From the NCBI GenBank assembly GCA_044353855.1, contig JBILBF010000005.1, positions 41,929 through 105,928 on the forward strand: a stretch of DNA of 64,000 nucleotides, written 5' to 3'. This document shows, piece after piece, positions 46,006 through 55,097 of this stretch (position 1 is its first letter; every line of letters starts with the position of its first letter). The notes under the pieces were generated by a model. The model did not search any database. It was given only the letters and a program-made list of their open reading frames with translations, and was not told where the DNA came from. The position numbers were made by a program, and so were the translations under genes. The DNA comes from UKL13-3 sp044353855. Its GTDB lineage: Bacteria; Bacteroidota; Bacteroidia; UKL13-3.

Positions 46006-47316
46006 TTAGCTGACAACTCGCCCAATTAAATCAAACTCTTCAGCTGCGGTAATTTCTACTTGAGCAAAATCACCTACACGTACAAAATTAGTTTTTGCAT
46101 CTACAATTACTTCATTATCTACTTCGGGCGAATCAAATTCTGTTCGGCCTATAAATTGTCCATTTTCTTTTCGATCAAACAATACTTTAAATGTTTTACC
46201 TACTTTTTGTTGGTTTAACTCAGCCGAAATACCTTGTTGAATATCCATTACAATTGCCGCTCTTTCTTCCTTTACCTCCTGAGGTACATCATCTACCATC
46301 GTTCCTGCATGGGTTCCATCCTCGTGGCTGTAGGTAAATATACCAAGTCTATCAAATCTGTTGTATTCCACAAATTTGCAAAGGTCTTTAAAATCTTGTT
46401 CTGTTTCACCAGGATGACCAGCAATTAATGTTGTACGAATAGCTATACCTGGAACTTTATCGCGCATTGAATCGATTACTTCTTGCGTTCGTTTAGTTGT
46501 AATTCCCCTGCGCATAATTTTAAGCATATTATCGCTGGTATGCTGCAATGGAATATCAATATAGTTACAAATATTATCGCGTTCGCGCATTACATCCAAG
46601 GCATCCAAAGGGAATTGAGATGGGTAAGCATAATGCAACCGAATCCAATCCAACCCGTTTACATCACTCATTTTGCGCAGCAGTTCAGCTAACTTACGCT
46701 CGCCATACAAATCCAACCCGTAGTAAGTACTGTCTTGTGCAATGAGCAATATTTCTTTGGTTCCATTTTTAACCAAACCTTTTACTTCCGTTTCTAGTTG
46801 CTCAAATGATTTTGAAATATGTTTACCCCGCATAATAGGGATTGCGCAAAATGAACAAGGTCTATCGCAGCCTTCTGATATTTTCAAATAGGCATAATGG
46901 GAAGGAGTCGTAAGTAATCGTTCACCAATTAATTCTTGCTTATAATCTGCACCTAATGTTTTAAGCAATTGGGGTAAATGGGTAGTGCCAAAATACTGAT
47001 CTACATCGGGAATTTCTTTTTGTAAATCGGGCATATACCGTTGGGATAAACAACCGGTAACATATAGTTTATCAATCTCTCCATTTTGTTTGGCTTCGGC
47101 ATACCGCAATATGGTATCAATACTTTCTTGCTTGGCATTATCAATAAATCCGCATGTGTTAATGATAATCACATTCGCATCATCTTTCATCGATTCATGC
47201 TCTACATCAAATTTATTAGCCTTTAGCTGGCTATACAATACTTCACTGTCTACAATGTTTTTGGAACATCCTAGTGTTACAATATTAACTTTATCTTGTT
47301 TACGTTTTGTTTTCAA
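46006..47316 (-). CDS. rimO: Ribosomal protein S12 methylthiotransferase RimO
   Basis: A 436-aa radical-SAM methylthiotransferase: UPF0004 domain with NIVTLGCSKNIVDSE, NTCGFI and TGCLSQRY cysteines for one Fe-S cluster; radical-SAM motif CDRPCSFCAIP for the other; C-terminal TRAM domain (VGKTFKVLFDRKENG). RimO adds a methylthio group to an Asp of ribosomal protein S12. The start is TTG at 47316 (KTKRKQDKVNIVTL), with no ATG possible. It lies 7 bp after ftsY on the same strand, so both are in one unit. Confidence 0.95.
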   Translation of the reverse strand: MKTKRKQDKVNIVTLGCSKNIVDSEVLYSQLKANKFDVEHESMKDDANVIIINTCGFIDNAKQESIDTILRYAEAKQNGEIDKLYVTGCLSQRYMPDLQKEIPDVDQYFGTTHLPQLLKTLGADYKQELIGERLLTTPSHYAYLKISEGCDRPCSFCAIPIMRGKHISKSFEQLETEVKGLVKNGTKEILLIAQDSTYYGLDLYGERKLAELLRKMSDVNGLDWIRLHYAYPSQFPLDALDVMRERDNICNYIDIPLQHTSDNMLKIMRRGITTKRTQEVIDSMRDKVPGIAIRTTLIAGHPGETEQDFKDLCKFVEYNRFDRLGIFTYSHEDGTHAGTMVDDVPQEVKEERAAIVMDIQQGISAELNQQKVGKTFKVLFDRKENGQFIGRTEFDSPEVDNEVIVDAKTNFVRVGDFAQVEITAAEEFDLIGRVVS

Positions 47317-47323
47317 TTTTTGC

Positions 47324-48274
47324 TTAATTAAATAACGAATCTACAAATTCTTTTCGGTCGAATAGCTGTAAGTCATCAATTCCTTCACCTACTCCAATAT
47401 ATTTTACTGGCACTTTAAACTGATCGGCTATGCCAATAACCACGCCCCCTTTTGCTGTTCCATCCAATTTTGTAAGTGCCAATGCATTTACTTCTGTGGC
47501 TGCCGTAAATTGTTTGGCTTGCTCAAAAGCATTTTGACCTGTGCTTGCATCCAATACCAGTAATATTTCATGTGGGGCATCAGGAATAATCTTACTCATC
47601 ACCCTTTTTATTTTTGTGAGTTCATTCATTAAATCAACACGATTATGTAAACGACCTGCAGTATCAATAATCACCACATCAGCGTTGTTTTCGGTTGCAT
47701 ATTTAACGGCATCAAAAGCAACGGCTGCAGGGTCTGTGTTCATTCCATTATCTACTACGTGTACATCATTTCGTTGGCCCCAAATTTTAAGTTGGGCTAC
47801 AGCAGCGGCTCTAAAGGTATCGCCTGCACCCAATACTATATTTTTTCCAGCTTTTTTAAATTGATTAGCCAACTTTCCAATGGTTGTTGTTTTGCCCACT
47901 CCATTAACGCCTACTACCATAATTACATAAGGCTTTTTATCCTGAAGGTTTTCAAATGTTGCAAGCGAATCATTATTATTTTCTTCTAGTAAAGCCGCAA
48001 TCTCTTCTTTTAATAATGTATTTAATTCTTTCTCTCCAACATATTTATCAATAGATACACGCTTTTGCAATCGATCAATAATTTTGAGTGTTGTATGAAT
48101 GCCAACATCCGAAGTAACAAGTATTTCTTCTAATGCATCTAAAAAAGAATCGTCAACAGTTGTTTTGCCTACCAGCGCTTTGCTTATTTTGTCAAACAAG
48201 CTCAACTTGGTTTTCTCTAACCCTTGGTCGAGTTTTTCTTTTTTTTCTTTGGTAAAAAAATTGAATAGTCCCAC
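47324..48274 (-). CDS. ftsY: Signal recognition particle receptor FtsY
   Basis: A 316-aa SRP-family GTPase: N domain (about 1-100, KLSLFDKISKALVGKTTVDD), G domain with VMVVGVNGVGKTTTIGKLA, DTFRAAAVAQL, DTAGRL and TKLDGTAKGG. FtsY receives SRP-ribosome complexes at the membrane. The acidic A domain of E. coli FtsY is missing, as is usual in this phylum. The open frame starts at a TTG, but homology begins at GTG 48274 (GLFNFFTKEKKEKL). It follows the ribosomal-protein unit but is separated from it by a terminator. Confidence 0.95.
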   Translation of the reverse strand: MGLFNFFTKEKKEKLDQGLEKTKLSLFDKISKALVGKTTVDDSFLDALEEILVTSDVGIHTTLKIIDRLQKRVSIDKYVGEKELNTLLKEEIAALLEENNNDSLATFENLQDKKPYVIMVVGVNGVGKTTTIGKLANQFKKAGKNIVLGAGDTFRAAAVAQLKIWGQRNDVHVVDNGMNTDPAAVAFDAVKYATENNADVVIIDTAGRLHNRVDLMNELTKIKRVMSKIIPDAPHEILLVLDASTGQNAFEQAKQFTAATEVNALALTKLDGTAKGGVVIGIADQFKVPVKYIGVGEGIDDLQLFDRKEFVDSLFN

Positions 48275-48331
48275 GTTCAAATGTATCAATTATAAATGGA
48301 GCTAACGCTTCATTCAAGTTTATCTGTAAAC

Positions 48332-48364
48332 AAAAAAAGCACTCTGAGGTTTTCAGAATGCTTT
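48332..48364 (-). terminator. Terminator after the rpmB-rpmG-DUF4295 unit
   Basis: On the minus strand AAAGCA-x-TCTGA pairs with TCAGA-x-TGCTTT around a short loop, followed by seven U. It lies 24 bp past the DUF4295 stop and before ftsY, so ftsY needs readthrough or its own promoter. Confidence 0.75.
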
Positions 48365-48387
48365 GTATATCGTAATGGGTTTAATGA

Positions 48388-48537
48388 TTAACCCTTGAAG
48401 TGCGTTTTCACGTCTTCGTTAGGAATGATTTCTGATTTAAAAGAGTATGCCCCTTTTTTGTTTTTTACTGCACGAAAAACCTTGGCAAAATCTTTACCAG
48501 CTCCCGTTTTTAATGTTGCAACTACCTTCTTAGCCAT
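48388..48537 (-). CDS. DUF4295 family small basic protein
   Basis: A 49-aa, very basic protein running from MAKKVVATLKTG to the end DVKTHFKG. It matches the DUF4295 family, a Bacteroidota-only protein nearly always encoded after rpmB and rpmG. The function is unknown; ribosome association is inferred from the steady neighbourhood and the basic charge. It is 8 bp downstream of rpmG. Confidence 0.88.
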   Translation of the reverse strand: MAKKVVATLKTGAGKDFAKVFRAVKNKKGAYSFKSEIIPNEDVKTHFKG

Positions 48538-48545
48538 GGTTCAAT

Positions 48546-48728
48546 TTATTTAATTTCTTTGTGTACGGTAACTCTCTTAAGAATTGGGTTGTATTTTTTC
48601 AACTCCAAACGCTCAGTAGTAGTTTTTTTATTTTTTTTGGTAATATAACGTGAAGTTCCAGGCATGCCTGAATCTTTGTGCTCTGTGCACTCCATTATAA
48701 CTTGAATTCTATTTTTGCTACGTGCCAT
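48546..48728 (-). CDS. rpmG: 50S ribosomal protein L33
   Basis: A 60-aa basic protein with the L33 pattern (NRIQVIMECTEHK, RYITKKNKKTTTERLELKKYNPILKR). L33 is a large-subunit protein near the E site. Only one Cys is present (ECTEHK), so it is a zinc-free (C-) form and lacks the two CxxC pairs. It lies between rpmB (17 bp upstream) and the DUF4295 gene. Standard length for this phylum. Confidence 0.96.
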   Translation of the reverse strand: MARSKNRIQVIMECTEHKDSGMPGTSRYITKKNKKTTTERLELKKYNPILKRVTVHKEIK

Positions 48729-48745
48729 CTCTTTATCCTCCTAAA

Positions 48746-48976
48746 TTATATTTTTCCGTTTTTGGCCCAATCACGTAATACTGCAGTGATGCCTTTCTTG
48801 TTAATGGTTTTCATAGCTTTGGTAGTTACACGAAGGCTAATCCACATATTTTCTTCAGGAATAAAGAATTTTTTATCCTGTAAATTCGGGTAGAAACGTC
48901 TCTTAGTCTTGGCGTTAGAGTGAGAAACTTTATTTCCTACCATTGCACTCTTACCAGTTAAATCACAAACTCTCAT
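48746..48976 (-). CDS. rpmB: 50S ribosomal protein L28
   Basis: A 76-aa basic protein with the L28 start MRVCDLTGKSAMVGNKVSHSN and KTKRRFYPNLQ, WISLRVTTKAMKTINKKG. First gene of the rpmB-rpmG-DUF4295 unit. A good promoter (TTTG, 19 bp, CATATTTG) lies just upstream. Standard length and sequence for Bacteroidota. Confidence 0.96.
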   Translation of the reverse strand: MRVCDLTGKSAMVGNKVSHSNAKTKRRFYPNLQDKKFFIPEENMWISLRVTTKAMKTINKKGITAVLRDWAKNGKI

Positions 48977-49001
48977 GTCAGTATTTTGTTAAAAAGGACT
49001 G

Positions 49002-49032
49002 CAAATATGGGCTAATTATTTTTAAATGCAAA
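49002..49032 (-). promoter_or_regulatory. Promoter of the ribosomal-protein unit (TTTG-N19-CATATTTG)
   Basis: On the minus strand TTTG (49032-49029), 19 bp, then CATATTTG (49009-49002), one base away from TAnnTTTG. Both elements and the spacing fit the Bacteroidota housekeeping consensus, and the -7 box lies 25 bp before the rpmB ATG. Confidence 0.62.
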
Positions 49033-49127
49033 CGTTTTTACAAAATAATCCCTCTTTTGTTCCCTAAATCTATGTTGATTGCTTCATAGATTGTCTTATT
49101 TTCGCTGCAAATATATTCAGATTACTC

Positions 49128-49907
49128 ATGAACTACGAATTTATCCTTGCCGAATCTCAATACCAACCTCATATTGCACTTATCCGTTTAAACCGCCCAA
49201 AGGAATTAAACGCCCTCAATTTACAATTGATGCAAGAAATCAAACATGCTTTATCAGAGTTTGATGCGAATGATGAGGTGCGCTGTATAATCATTACTGG
49301 CAACGAACGTGCTTTTGCCGCAGGTGCTGATATTAAACAAATGGAAAGCCGCACAGCTATTGACATGCTTAAAATAGATCAGTTTGAAACATGGGATCAA
49401 ATACGCAAAACCAAAAAGCCGGTAATTGCTGCCGTAAGTGGTTTTTGTTTAGGGGGCGGTTGCGAATTAGCTATGACATGTGATATGATAGTAGCTAGCG
49501 AAACTGCAAAATTTGGTCAGCCCGAAATTAAGTTGGCTATTATGCCTGGTGCTGGTGGAACGCAAAGATTAACGCGTGCTGTTGGTAAAGTGTTAGCCAT
49601 GGAAATGGTTTTAACAGGTAAGTTTATTTCAGCAGCAGAAGCGTTGGATGCTGGTTTAATTAATAGAGTTGTACCCGAAGAATTGTACTTAGAAGAAGCC
49701 GCAAAACTTGCCAGCGAAATTGCTCAACAATCTCCTGTTGCAATAAGATTGGCTAAAGAAAGTGTTCTTAAAGCATTTGATACAGGTTTACAAGAAGGAT
49801 TAACCTTTGAGCGCAAGAATTTTTACATGTGTTTTGCTAGTGAAGATCAGAAAGAAGGAATGAATGCATTTGTAGAGAAACGTAAGCCTAGTTTTAAAGG
49901 CCGTTAG
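49128..49907 (+). CDS. Enoyl-CoA hydratase/isomerase (crotonase family)
   Basis: A 259-aa crotonase: RPKELNALNLQLMQEI, ITGNERAFAAGADIKQM (oxyanion hole), GFCLGGGCELAMTCD with the first catalytic Glu, and PEIKLAIMPGAGGTQRL with the second. Both acidic residues of a true hydratase are present. It hydrates short-chain 2-enoyl-CoA, for example crotonyl-CoA, in fatty-acid or amino-acid breakdown. It stands alone; thiolase at 7-8.2 kb may act in the same pathway. Cytosolic, normal length. Confidence 0.93.
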   Translation: MNYEFILAESQYQPHIALIRLNRPKELNALNLQLMQEIKHALSEFDANDEVRCIIITGNERAFAAGADIKQMESRTAIDMLKIDQFETWDQIRKTKKPVIAAVSGFCLGGGCELAMTCDMIVASETAKFGQPEIKLAIMPGAGGTQRLTRAVGKVLAMEMVLTGKFISAAEALDAGLINRVVPEELYLEEAAKLASEIAQQSPVAIRLAKESVLKAFDTGLQEGLTFERKNFYMCFASEDQKEGMNAFVEKRKPSFKGR

Positions 49908-50004
49908 TTTTTGATAATAAATCAATGTCTCGCTGAGTTTAACAAAGCGAGTCTTCAGACAATATATACTGGAATAGGCTTTGGTAAAGTCATCCTAACA
50001 TCAA

Positions 50005-51228
50005 ATGGATCCCAAACACATTAATATAAAAAACTTTAGTTACGAATTGCCTGATGAGAGAATTGCCAGGTTTCCATTGGAACAACGCGATTTATCCAAA
50101 TTGCTTGTATACAAAGATGCTAAAATTACTGAGTCGGTATTTAATCAGATTGATACCGAGATTCCAGAAAATTCACTTATTGTATTTAACAATACACAAG
50201 TTATTCATGCTAGGCTCTTATTTAACCGTGCTACAGGCGCTCAAATTGAAGTGTTTTGTATTGAACCAATAAATCATTTAGATTATCAACTTGCATTTGC
50301 CAGTAAACAAACTTGTTCATGGAAATGTATGGTGGGAAATGCCAAACGTTGGAAAGAAAACGAAATACTAATTAAAGAAGTAGAAACACCTTACGGAATA
50401 ATTCAATTATCTGTTAAGCAACAAGGGAAAATTGGTGAGTTGTTTGTCGTAATATTTAGTTGGAATCACCCAACGTTATTTTTTGCTGAGGTATTGCATT
50501 ATGCAGGAATTCTTCCACTGCCACCTTATTTAAATCGCGCAACGGAAGTGAGTGATGAAGAGCGTTACCAAACCATTTATGCAAAAGTTCAAGGTTCGGT
50601 AGCTGCACCAACTGCTGGTTTGCATTTTACCGATTTGGTGTTTGAAAACTTAGCAGCTAAAAATTGTGAACGCGAAGAAGTTACACTGCATGTTGGAGCT
50701 GGAACGTTTAAACCTGTAAAATCGGATACACTAGCCGAGCATGAAATGCATGAAGAAACTTTATTTGTTACTTTAGATGCTCTTAAAAGTATGTACAACT
50801 GTATTGCCGAAAAGAGAATGCTAATAGCTGTTGGCACAACAAGCACGCGTACCTTGGAAAGTTTGTATTGGCATGGAGTTCAATTGTTGCAACAAAAAGC
50901 CCAGAAACAAGTTGCTATTTCACAATGGACACCCTACGAAACGGATGCTTCTAATATTACGGCAGCACAATCTATTGCAGCTATTATTGATTTTTTAGAA
51001 AAAACGAATGAATCCGTTTTACAAGGAAGTACACAAATTATCATTGTACCAGGTTATACCTTTAGAATGGTTAATGCGCTGATTACAAATTTCCATCAAC
51101 CAGAAAACACGTTGATATTATTGATAGCTGCATTTGTGGGTGATGATTGGAAAAAAATATACAATTATGCTTTGCAAAACGAGTATCGTTTTTTGAGCTA
51201 TGGCGATAGTTCTTTGCTCTGGAAATAA
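50005..51228 (+). CDS. queA: S-adenosylmethionine:tRNA ribosyltransferase-isomerase (QueA family, long form)
   Basis: A 407-aa QueA-family protein: FSYELPDERIARFPLEQRD, SLIVFNNTQVIHARLL, QGSVAAPTAGLHFT, LHVGAGTFKPVKSD, HEMHEE and GTTSTRTLESLYW. QueA transfers a ribosyl unit from SAM to preQ1 in tRNA, making epoxyqueuosine. It is longer than the usual 340-350 aa, with extra sequence near 130-160 and 290-345, and the N-terminal and core motifs are somewhat changed. It may be the Bacteroidota long paralogue, so the exact reaction is less certain than the family. Confidence 0.85.
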   Translation: MDPKHINIKNFSYELPDERIARFPLEQRDLSKLLVYKDAKITESVFNQIDTEIPENSLIVFNNTQVIHARLLFNRATGAQIEVFCIEPINHLDYQLAFASKQTCSWKCMVGNAKRWKENEILIKEVETPYGIIQLSVKQQGKIGELFVVIFSWNHPTLFFAEVLHYAGILPLPPYLNRATEVSDEERYQTIYAKVQGSVAAPTAGLHFTDLVFENLAAKNCEREEVTLHVGAGTFKPVKSDTLAEHEMHEETLFVTLDALKSMYNCIAEKRMLIAVGTTSTRTLESLYWHGVQLLQQKAQKQVAISQWTPYETDASNITAAQSIAAIIDFLEKTNESVLQGSTQIIIVPGYTFRMVNALITNFHQPENTLILLIAAFVGDDWKKIYNYALQNEYRFLSYGDSSLLWK

Positions 51229-51258
51229 CAGAATGTTTAGCGTTATCGTTCTCTCTTT

Positions 51259-52278
51259 TTAATGAAATAGTTTTGATTTAAGTAAATCCATCTGAACAGT
51301 TGTTCCCAGTACAATGAGTTTTGTATTTAATTCAAGTTCAGCAAAAATATCAGGGTTCACTGTATAGTCTCCTGTTATTGATTTTAATCCAATTACATTT
51401 ACCCCCGTAATATGCCTTAAATTTAATTCGGCAATAGTATGTCCACTAAATCTTTCTCTAATTTTTCCAAAATCAAATTCTTCTAGTTGTACATTTTCTC
51501 CTTGACCAGATATAATGTCTAAAAATTCTTTTACATCAGGCTGAATAATTAATGAAGCCATATGTGCTCCTCCAATTTTATCAGGCATAATTACATTATT
51601 GGCACCAGCTCGTTTTAGTTTTTTAACCGTTGCATCCTTTGAAGCTCTGCTCACAATAACCATTTTTTGATTTAACTCTCTTGCTGTTAATACAACATAA
51701 ACATTGTCGGCATCATCAGATAGTGTGCTTATCAAACCTCTTGCATGCTCAATTTGAGCTTCAAGTAAAATTTCATCCACAATAGCATCTTCATTTAAGA
51801 ATAAAAATTCACTGCCTTCTAAGTGTGTACTTGCTACTTCTTTGTTTCGCTCAATAACCACAAAGGGTATTTTTTTTCGAATCAAAATAGCCACTGCTTC
51901 TTTACCGTTACGGCCATAACCACAAACAATAACATGATTGCGCAATTTTGAAATTTTATTTTTCATCATATTTGTTTTAAATTTTCGATAAAACTCTCCT
52001 TGAATTAAAATGCTTGTGATTAACGAAAGTGCATAAGCGAAAACTCCTAAATTGGTAACGATTAAAAAAATAGTGAAAATTCTGCCGTTATCAGAAAGTG
52101 GTATTACTTCACCATAACCTACTGTAGCTATTGTAATAACCGACATATACAATGCATCCAAAAAACCATATTTTTCGATGAGCATATATCCAGCTAATCC
52201 AATTCCTACAGGAAGAATAAGTAACAGAAAAGAAAACGCAATTCTGAAAGAAAAATTTTCCGATTTAAACACTGACAT
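51259..52278 (-). CDS. Potassium channel with RCK/TrkA-N domain
   Basis: A 339-aa two-helix K+ channel: membrane helices near residues 12-35 and 65-90 with the pore loop TIATVGYGEVIP (selectivity filter TVGYG) between them, then a cytosolic RCK domain with the Rossmann start HVIVCGYGRNGKEAVAIL and a TrkA-C-like end. RCK domains gate the channel through bound ligand such as Ca2+ or nucleotide. It is monocistronic and divergent from gyrB, about 140 bp apart. Inner membrane. Confidence 0.93.
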   Translation of the reverse strand: MSVFKSENFSFRIAFSFLLLILPVGIGLAGYMLIEKYGFLDALYMSVITIATVGYGEVIPLSDNGRIFTIFLIVTNLGVFAYALSLITSILIQGEFYRKFKTNMMKNKISKLRNHVIVCGYGRNGKEAVAILIRKKIPFVVIERNKEVASTHLEGSEFLFLNEDAIVDEILLEAQIEHARGLISTLSDDADNVYVVLTARELNQKMVIVSRASKDATVKKLKRAGANNVIMPDKIGGAHMASLIIQPDVKEFLDIISGQGENVQLEEFDFGKIRERFSGHTIAELNLRHITGVNVIGLKSITGDYTVNPDIFAELELNTKLIVLGTTVQMDLLKSKLFH

Positions 52279-52375
52279 TCTTGCAATTTATATTAATAAC
52301 TTAACGCAACCTAAAAGTAGAGGAAAAGTTGTGGAAAAGTAAAGGCTTTGAATGATGTTTAATTTAGGTTAATCG

Positions 52376-52383
52376 TAGGTTTG
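52376..52383 (+). promoter_or_regulatory. Possible -7 box (TAGGTTTG) of gyrB
   Basis: TAGGTTTG is an exact TAnnTTTG match, 35 bp before the gyrB ATG. The nearest TTTG upstream (52347-52350) is 25 bp away, a little far for a -33 element. Confidence 0.42.
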
Positions 52384-52418
52384 GGTGTATTTTTACCGTT
52401 CACTTTTAGCATTCAAAA

Positions 52419-54374
52419 ATGTCAGATAGTTTAGAAAATAACAGAGAAAATTACGATGCCAATAATATACAGGTACTCGAAGGTTTAGAAGCCGTTAGGA
52501 AACGCCCAGCCATGTATATTGGTGATATTGGCACTAGAGGGTTGCATCATTTGGTTTATGAAGTAGTAGATAACTCAATAGATGAAGCATTGGCTGGATA
52601 TTGTAAAAATATTTTTGTAACCATTCATCCTAACAATGCAATTTCTGTTTTAGATGATGGACGAGGAATTCCAACAGGTATTCACGCAAAAGAAGGCAGA
52701 TCTGCTTTAGAAGTGGTAATGACCGTTCTTCATGCAGGAGGTAAATTTGATAAAGATACCTACAAGGTATCAGGAGGTTTACACGGAGTAGGAGTAAGTT
52801 GCGTGAATGCGTTATCAATACTTTTACGTGCTACTGTTTACCGTGAAGGAAAAATTTTCCAACAAGAATACAGTTGTGGTAAGCCATTGTATGATGTAAA
52901 AGTAGTTGGGGAATCTGATAAAAATGGAACGTTGGTTTATTTTGAACCAGATTTAAGCATTTTTACCATTGGTGAATATAAGTTTGATACCATTGCGGCT
53001 CGTTTGCGTGAATTATCTTTTTTAAACAAAGGTATTCGCATGACATTAAAGGATGAACGAGTTGATGAAGATGGTAAGTTACGTGAAGAATCTTTTTTCA
53101 GTGAAGGTGGACTTAGAGAATTTGTAAACTATCTAGATGGAACGCGTGAAAAATTATTGCCTGAACCTATTTATGTAGAAGGTGAAAAGTCAGGTGTACC
53201 GGTTGAAGTAGCCATGATTTACAATACAGGGTATACTGAAAATTTACACTCATATGTAAACAATATTAATACCCACGAAGGAGGAACTCACGTTGCTGGT
53301 TTTCGCAGGGCATTAACACGAACCTTAAAATCCTATGCAGAAAAAGAAGGAATGTTCAAAAACCTAAAATTCGAAATTGCTGGTGATGATTTTAGAGAAG
53401 GATTAACAGGAGTTATTTCGGTTAAAGTGCAAGAGCCACAATTTGAAGGTCAAACTAAAACTAAATTAGGGAATAGTGATGTAACAGGTGCTGTTGACCA
53501 ATGTGTAGGAGAGATGCTCAATAATTATTTGGAAGAAAATCCAAAAGAAGCCAAGCTTATTGTTCAAAAAGTAATATTAGCTGCTACTGCTCGTCATGCT
53601 GCTAAAAAAGCACGTGAAATGGTTCAGCGTAAAGGTGCTATGAGCGGAAGTGGGTTACCAGGAAAGCTAGCTGATTGCCAAGAAACAGATCCTGCTTTAT
53701 GTGAAATATATTTGGTTGAGGGAGATTCGGCTGGTGGAACAGCTAAACAGGGTCGTAACCGTGCTTTCCAAGCTATTTTACCTTTAAGGGGTAAAATTTT
53801 AAATGTAGAAAAAGCACTGGAACATAAAATTTACGAAAACGAAGAAATCAAAAACATGTTTACGGGTCTTGGTGTAACTATTGGAACTGAAGAAGACAAC
53901 AAAGCATTAAACATGAATAAGCTTCGTTACCATAAAGTTATTATTATGACGGATGCTGATGTGGACGGAAGCCACATTCGTACGTTGATATTAACTTTGT
54001 TTTTCCGTTATATGAAAGAGCTTATTGAGTTTGGATATATTTATATTGCCCAGCCTCCTTTGTATTTAGTTAAAAAAGGAAAAGAAGAAGAGTATTGCTG
54101 GACAGAGTCACAACGTGAAGAAGCTGTTCAACGTTTGGCAAAAGGAGGAAACCCAGACAGTGTGGGAATTCAACGGTATAAAGGTTTAGGAGAAATGAAT
54201 GCCGAACAATTGTGGAGTACAACAATGGATCCTGATAAGCGTACATTAAAACGTGTAACACTTGATAGCGCAGCAGAAGCAGATCATATTTTTAGCATGT
54301 TAATGGGTGATGAAGTTCCTCCTCGTAGAGAATTTATTGAAGCCAATGCTAAATATGCTAAAATTGATGCATAA
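52419..54374 (+). CDS. gyrB: DNA gyrase subunit B
   Basis: A 651-aa type II topoisomerase B subunit: GHKL ATPase domain (RKRPAMYIGDIGTRGLHHL, DDGRGIP, KVSGGLHGVGVSCVNAL), transducer domain, TOPRIM (YLVEGDSAGGTAKQGRNR, DADVDGSHIR) and the C-terminal QRYKGLGEMNAEQLW. With GyrA it introduces negative supercoils using ATP. No Gram-negative insert is present in the C-terminal half, consistent with the 650-aa length of this phylum. A strong terminator follows. Confidence 0.97.
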   Translation: MSDSLENNRENYDANNIQVLEGLEAVRKRPAMYIGDIGTRGLHHLVYEVVDNSIDEALAGYCKNIFVTIHPNNAISVLDDGRGIPTGIHAKEGRSALEVVMTVLHAGGKFDKDTYKVSGGLHGVGVSCVNALSILLRATVYREGKIFQQEYSCGKPLYDVKVVGESDKNGTLVYFEPDLSIFTIGEYKFDTIAARLRELSFLNKGIRMTLKDERVDEDGKLREESFFSEGGLREFVNYLDGTREKLLPEPIYVEGEKSGVPVEVAMIYNTGYTENLHSYVNNINTHEGGTHVAGFRRALTRTLKSYAEKEGMFKNLKFEIAGDDFREGLTGVISVKVQEPQFEGQTKTKLGNSDVTGAVDQCVGEMLNNYLEENPKEAKLIVQKVILAATARHAAKKAREMVQRKGAMSGSGLPGKLADCQETDPALCEIYLVEGDSAGGTAKQGRNRAFQAILPLRGKILNVEKALEHKIYENEEIKNMFTGLGVTIGTEEDNKALNMNKLRYHKVIIMTDADVDGSHIRTLILTLFFRYMKELIEFGYIYIAQPPLYLVKKGKEEEYCWTESQREEAVQRLAKGGNPDSVGIQRYKGLGEMNAEQLWSTTMDPDKRTLKRVTLDSAAEADHIFSMLMGDEVPPRREFIEANAKYAKIDA

Positions 54375-54473
54375 TATACAGTCAATTTGAAGTGCGATTC
54401 AATTCAATAGCCGGTATTCCCTCCCGAGTATGATGAGGGTTTAGTATTGGTGCTACATCAATACTCATATATA

Positions 54474-54508
54474 AAAATCCTTTGCCGCAAGGCAAGGGAT
54501 TTTTTTTG
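54474..54508 (+). terminator. Terminator after gyrB
   Basis: AAAATCCTTTGCC and GGCAAGGGATTTT form a 13-bp stem with one G-T pair closed by a GCAA tetraloop, followed by a T-run. It lies about 100 bp past the gyrB stop. Confidence 0.88.
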
Positions 54509-54606
54509 CAATACTAAATAAAGTGTATTTTTACATAAGTTACCATCAGATTTAATATGTTTTAAACATATTTTAAGGAGAGTAAACCTACCAACTTAAA
54601 ACTTGA

Positions 54607-55018
54607 ATGATGAATTCAATACTTAAGAATAGTTAAGCTGTCATTTCAGGATCTATAATCGGAAGTGCTGTAAACATGGGGATTATTATGATGAGTGGTT
54701 CCACCTAATGGTGCCGATAATACTACAATGGAAGGGTTAATCGCTTCAATGCATTTGTTTGAGCCTAAGCATTTTGTTTTCCCTTTTTTAGCCCATGCAT
54801 TAGGTACTTTTGTAGGGGCGTTATTGGCAGCAATAATTGCAGTGAATCATAAAATGATCTATGCAATGAGCATTGCATTGTTGTTTTTAGTTGGAGGAAT
54901 TGCCAATTGTATACTGCTTCCTTCTCCAATATGGTTTATGATGATTGATTTAGTTGCTGCTTATATTCCAATGGGATACTTTGCAGCTCGCAAAGGTATA
55001 AAAAGTAAACAAGACTAA
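54607..55018 (+). pseudogene. Decayed small membrane-protein gene (stop codon plus frameshift)
   Basis: From ATG 54607 the frame reads MMNSILKNS, hits TAA at 54634, then continues in the same frame as AVISGSIIGSAVNMGIIMMSGS, a clear membrane helix, before a second stop at 54706. The frame then shifts by +1 and reads PPNGADNTTMEGLIASMHLFEP and three more helices to the stop at 55016-55018. Joined, this is one protein of about 135 aa with four membrane helices, a known Bacteroidota hypothetical-membrane-protein type. Two separate defects make it a true remnant, not one sequencing error. The last 107 aa remain open from a GTG at 54695. Confidence 0.8.
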
Positions 55019-55044
55019 TATTTTAAAAGTTAAAAAAAGTACAT

Positions 55045-55082
55045 AAAAAAAGTCCGCTACCTATACAGTAGCGGACTTTTTT
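55045..55082. terminator. Bidirectional terminator
   Basis: AAGTCCGCTAC and GTAGCGGACTT form a GC-rich stem with a 7-base loop, with an A-run on the left and a T-run on the right. It lies between the convergent membrane-protein remnant and the T9SS gene and can serve both strands. Confidence 0.9.
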
Positions 55083-55097
55083 ATGTTGGATTATTAC

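Noticed and set aside
54695..55018. An intact 107-aa gene starting at the GTG
   Set aside because: The upstream sequence in a shifted frame clearly continues the same protein, so this is the tail of a broken gene.
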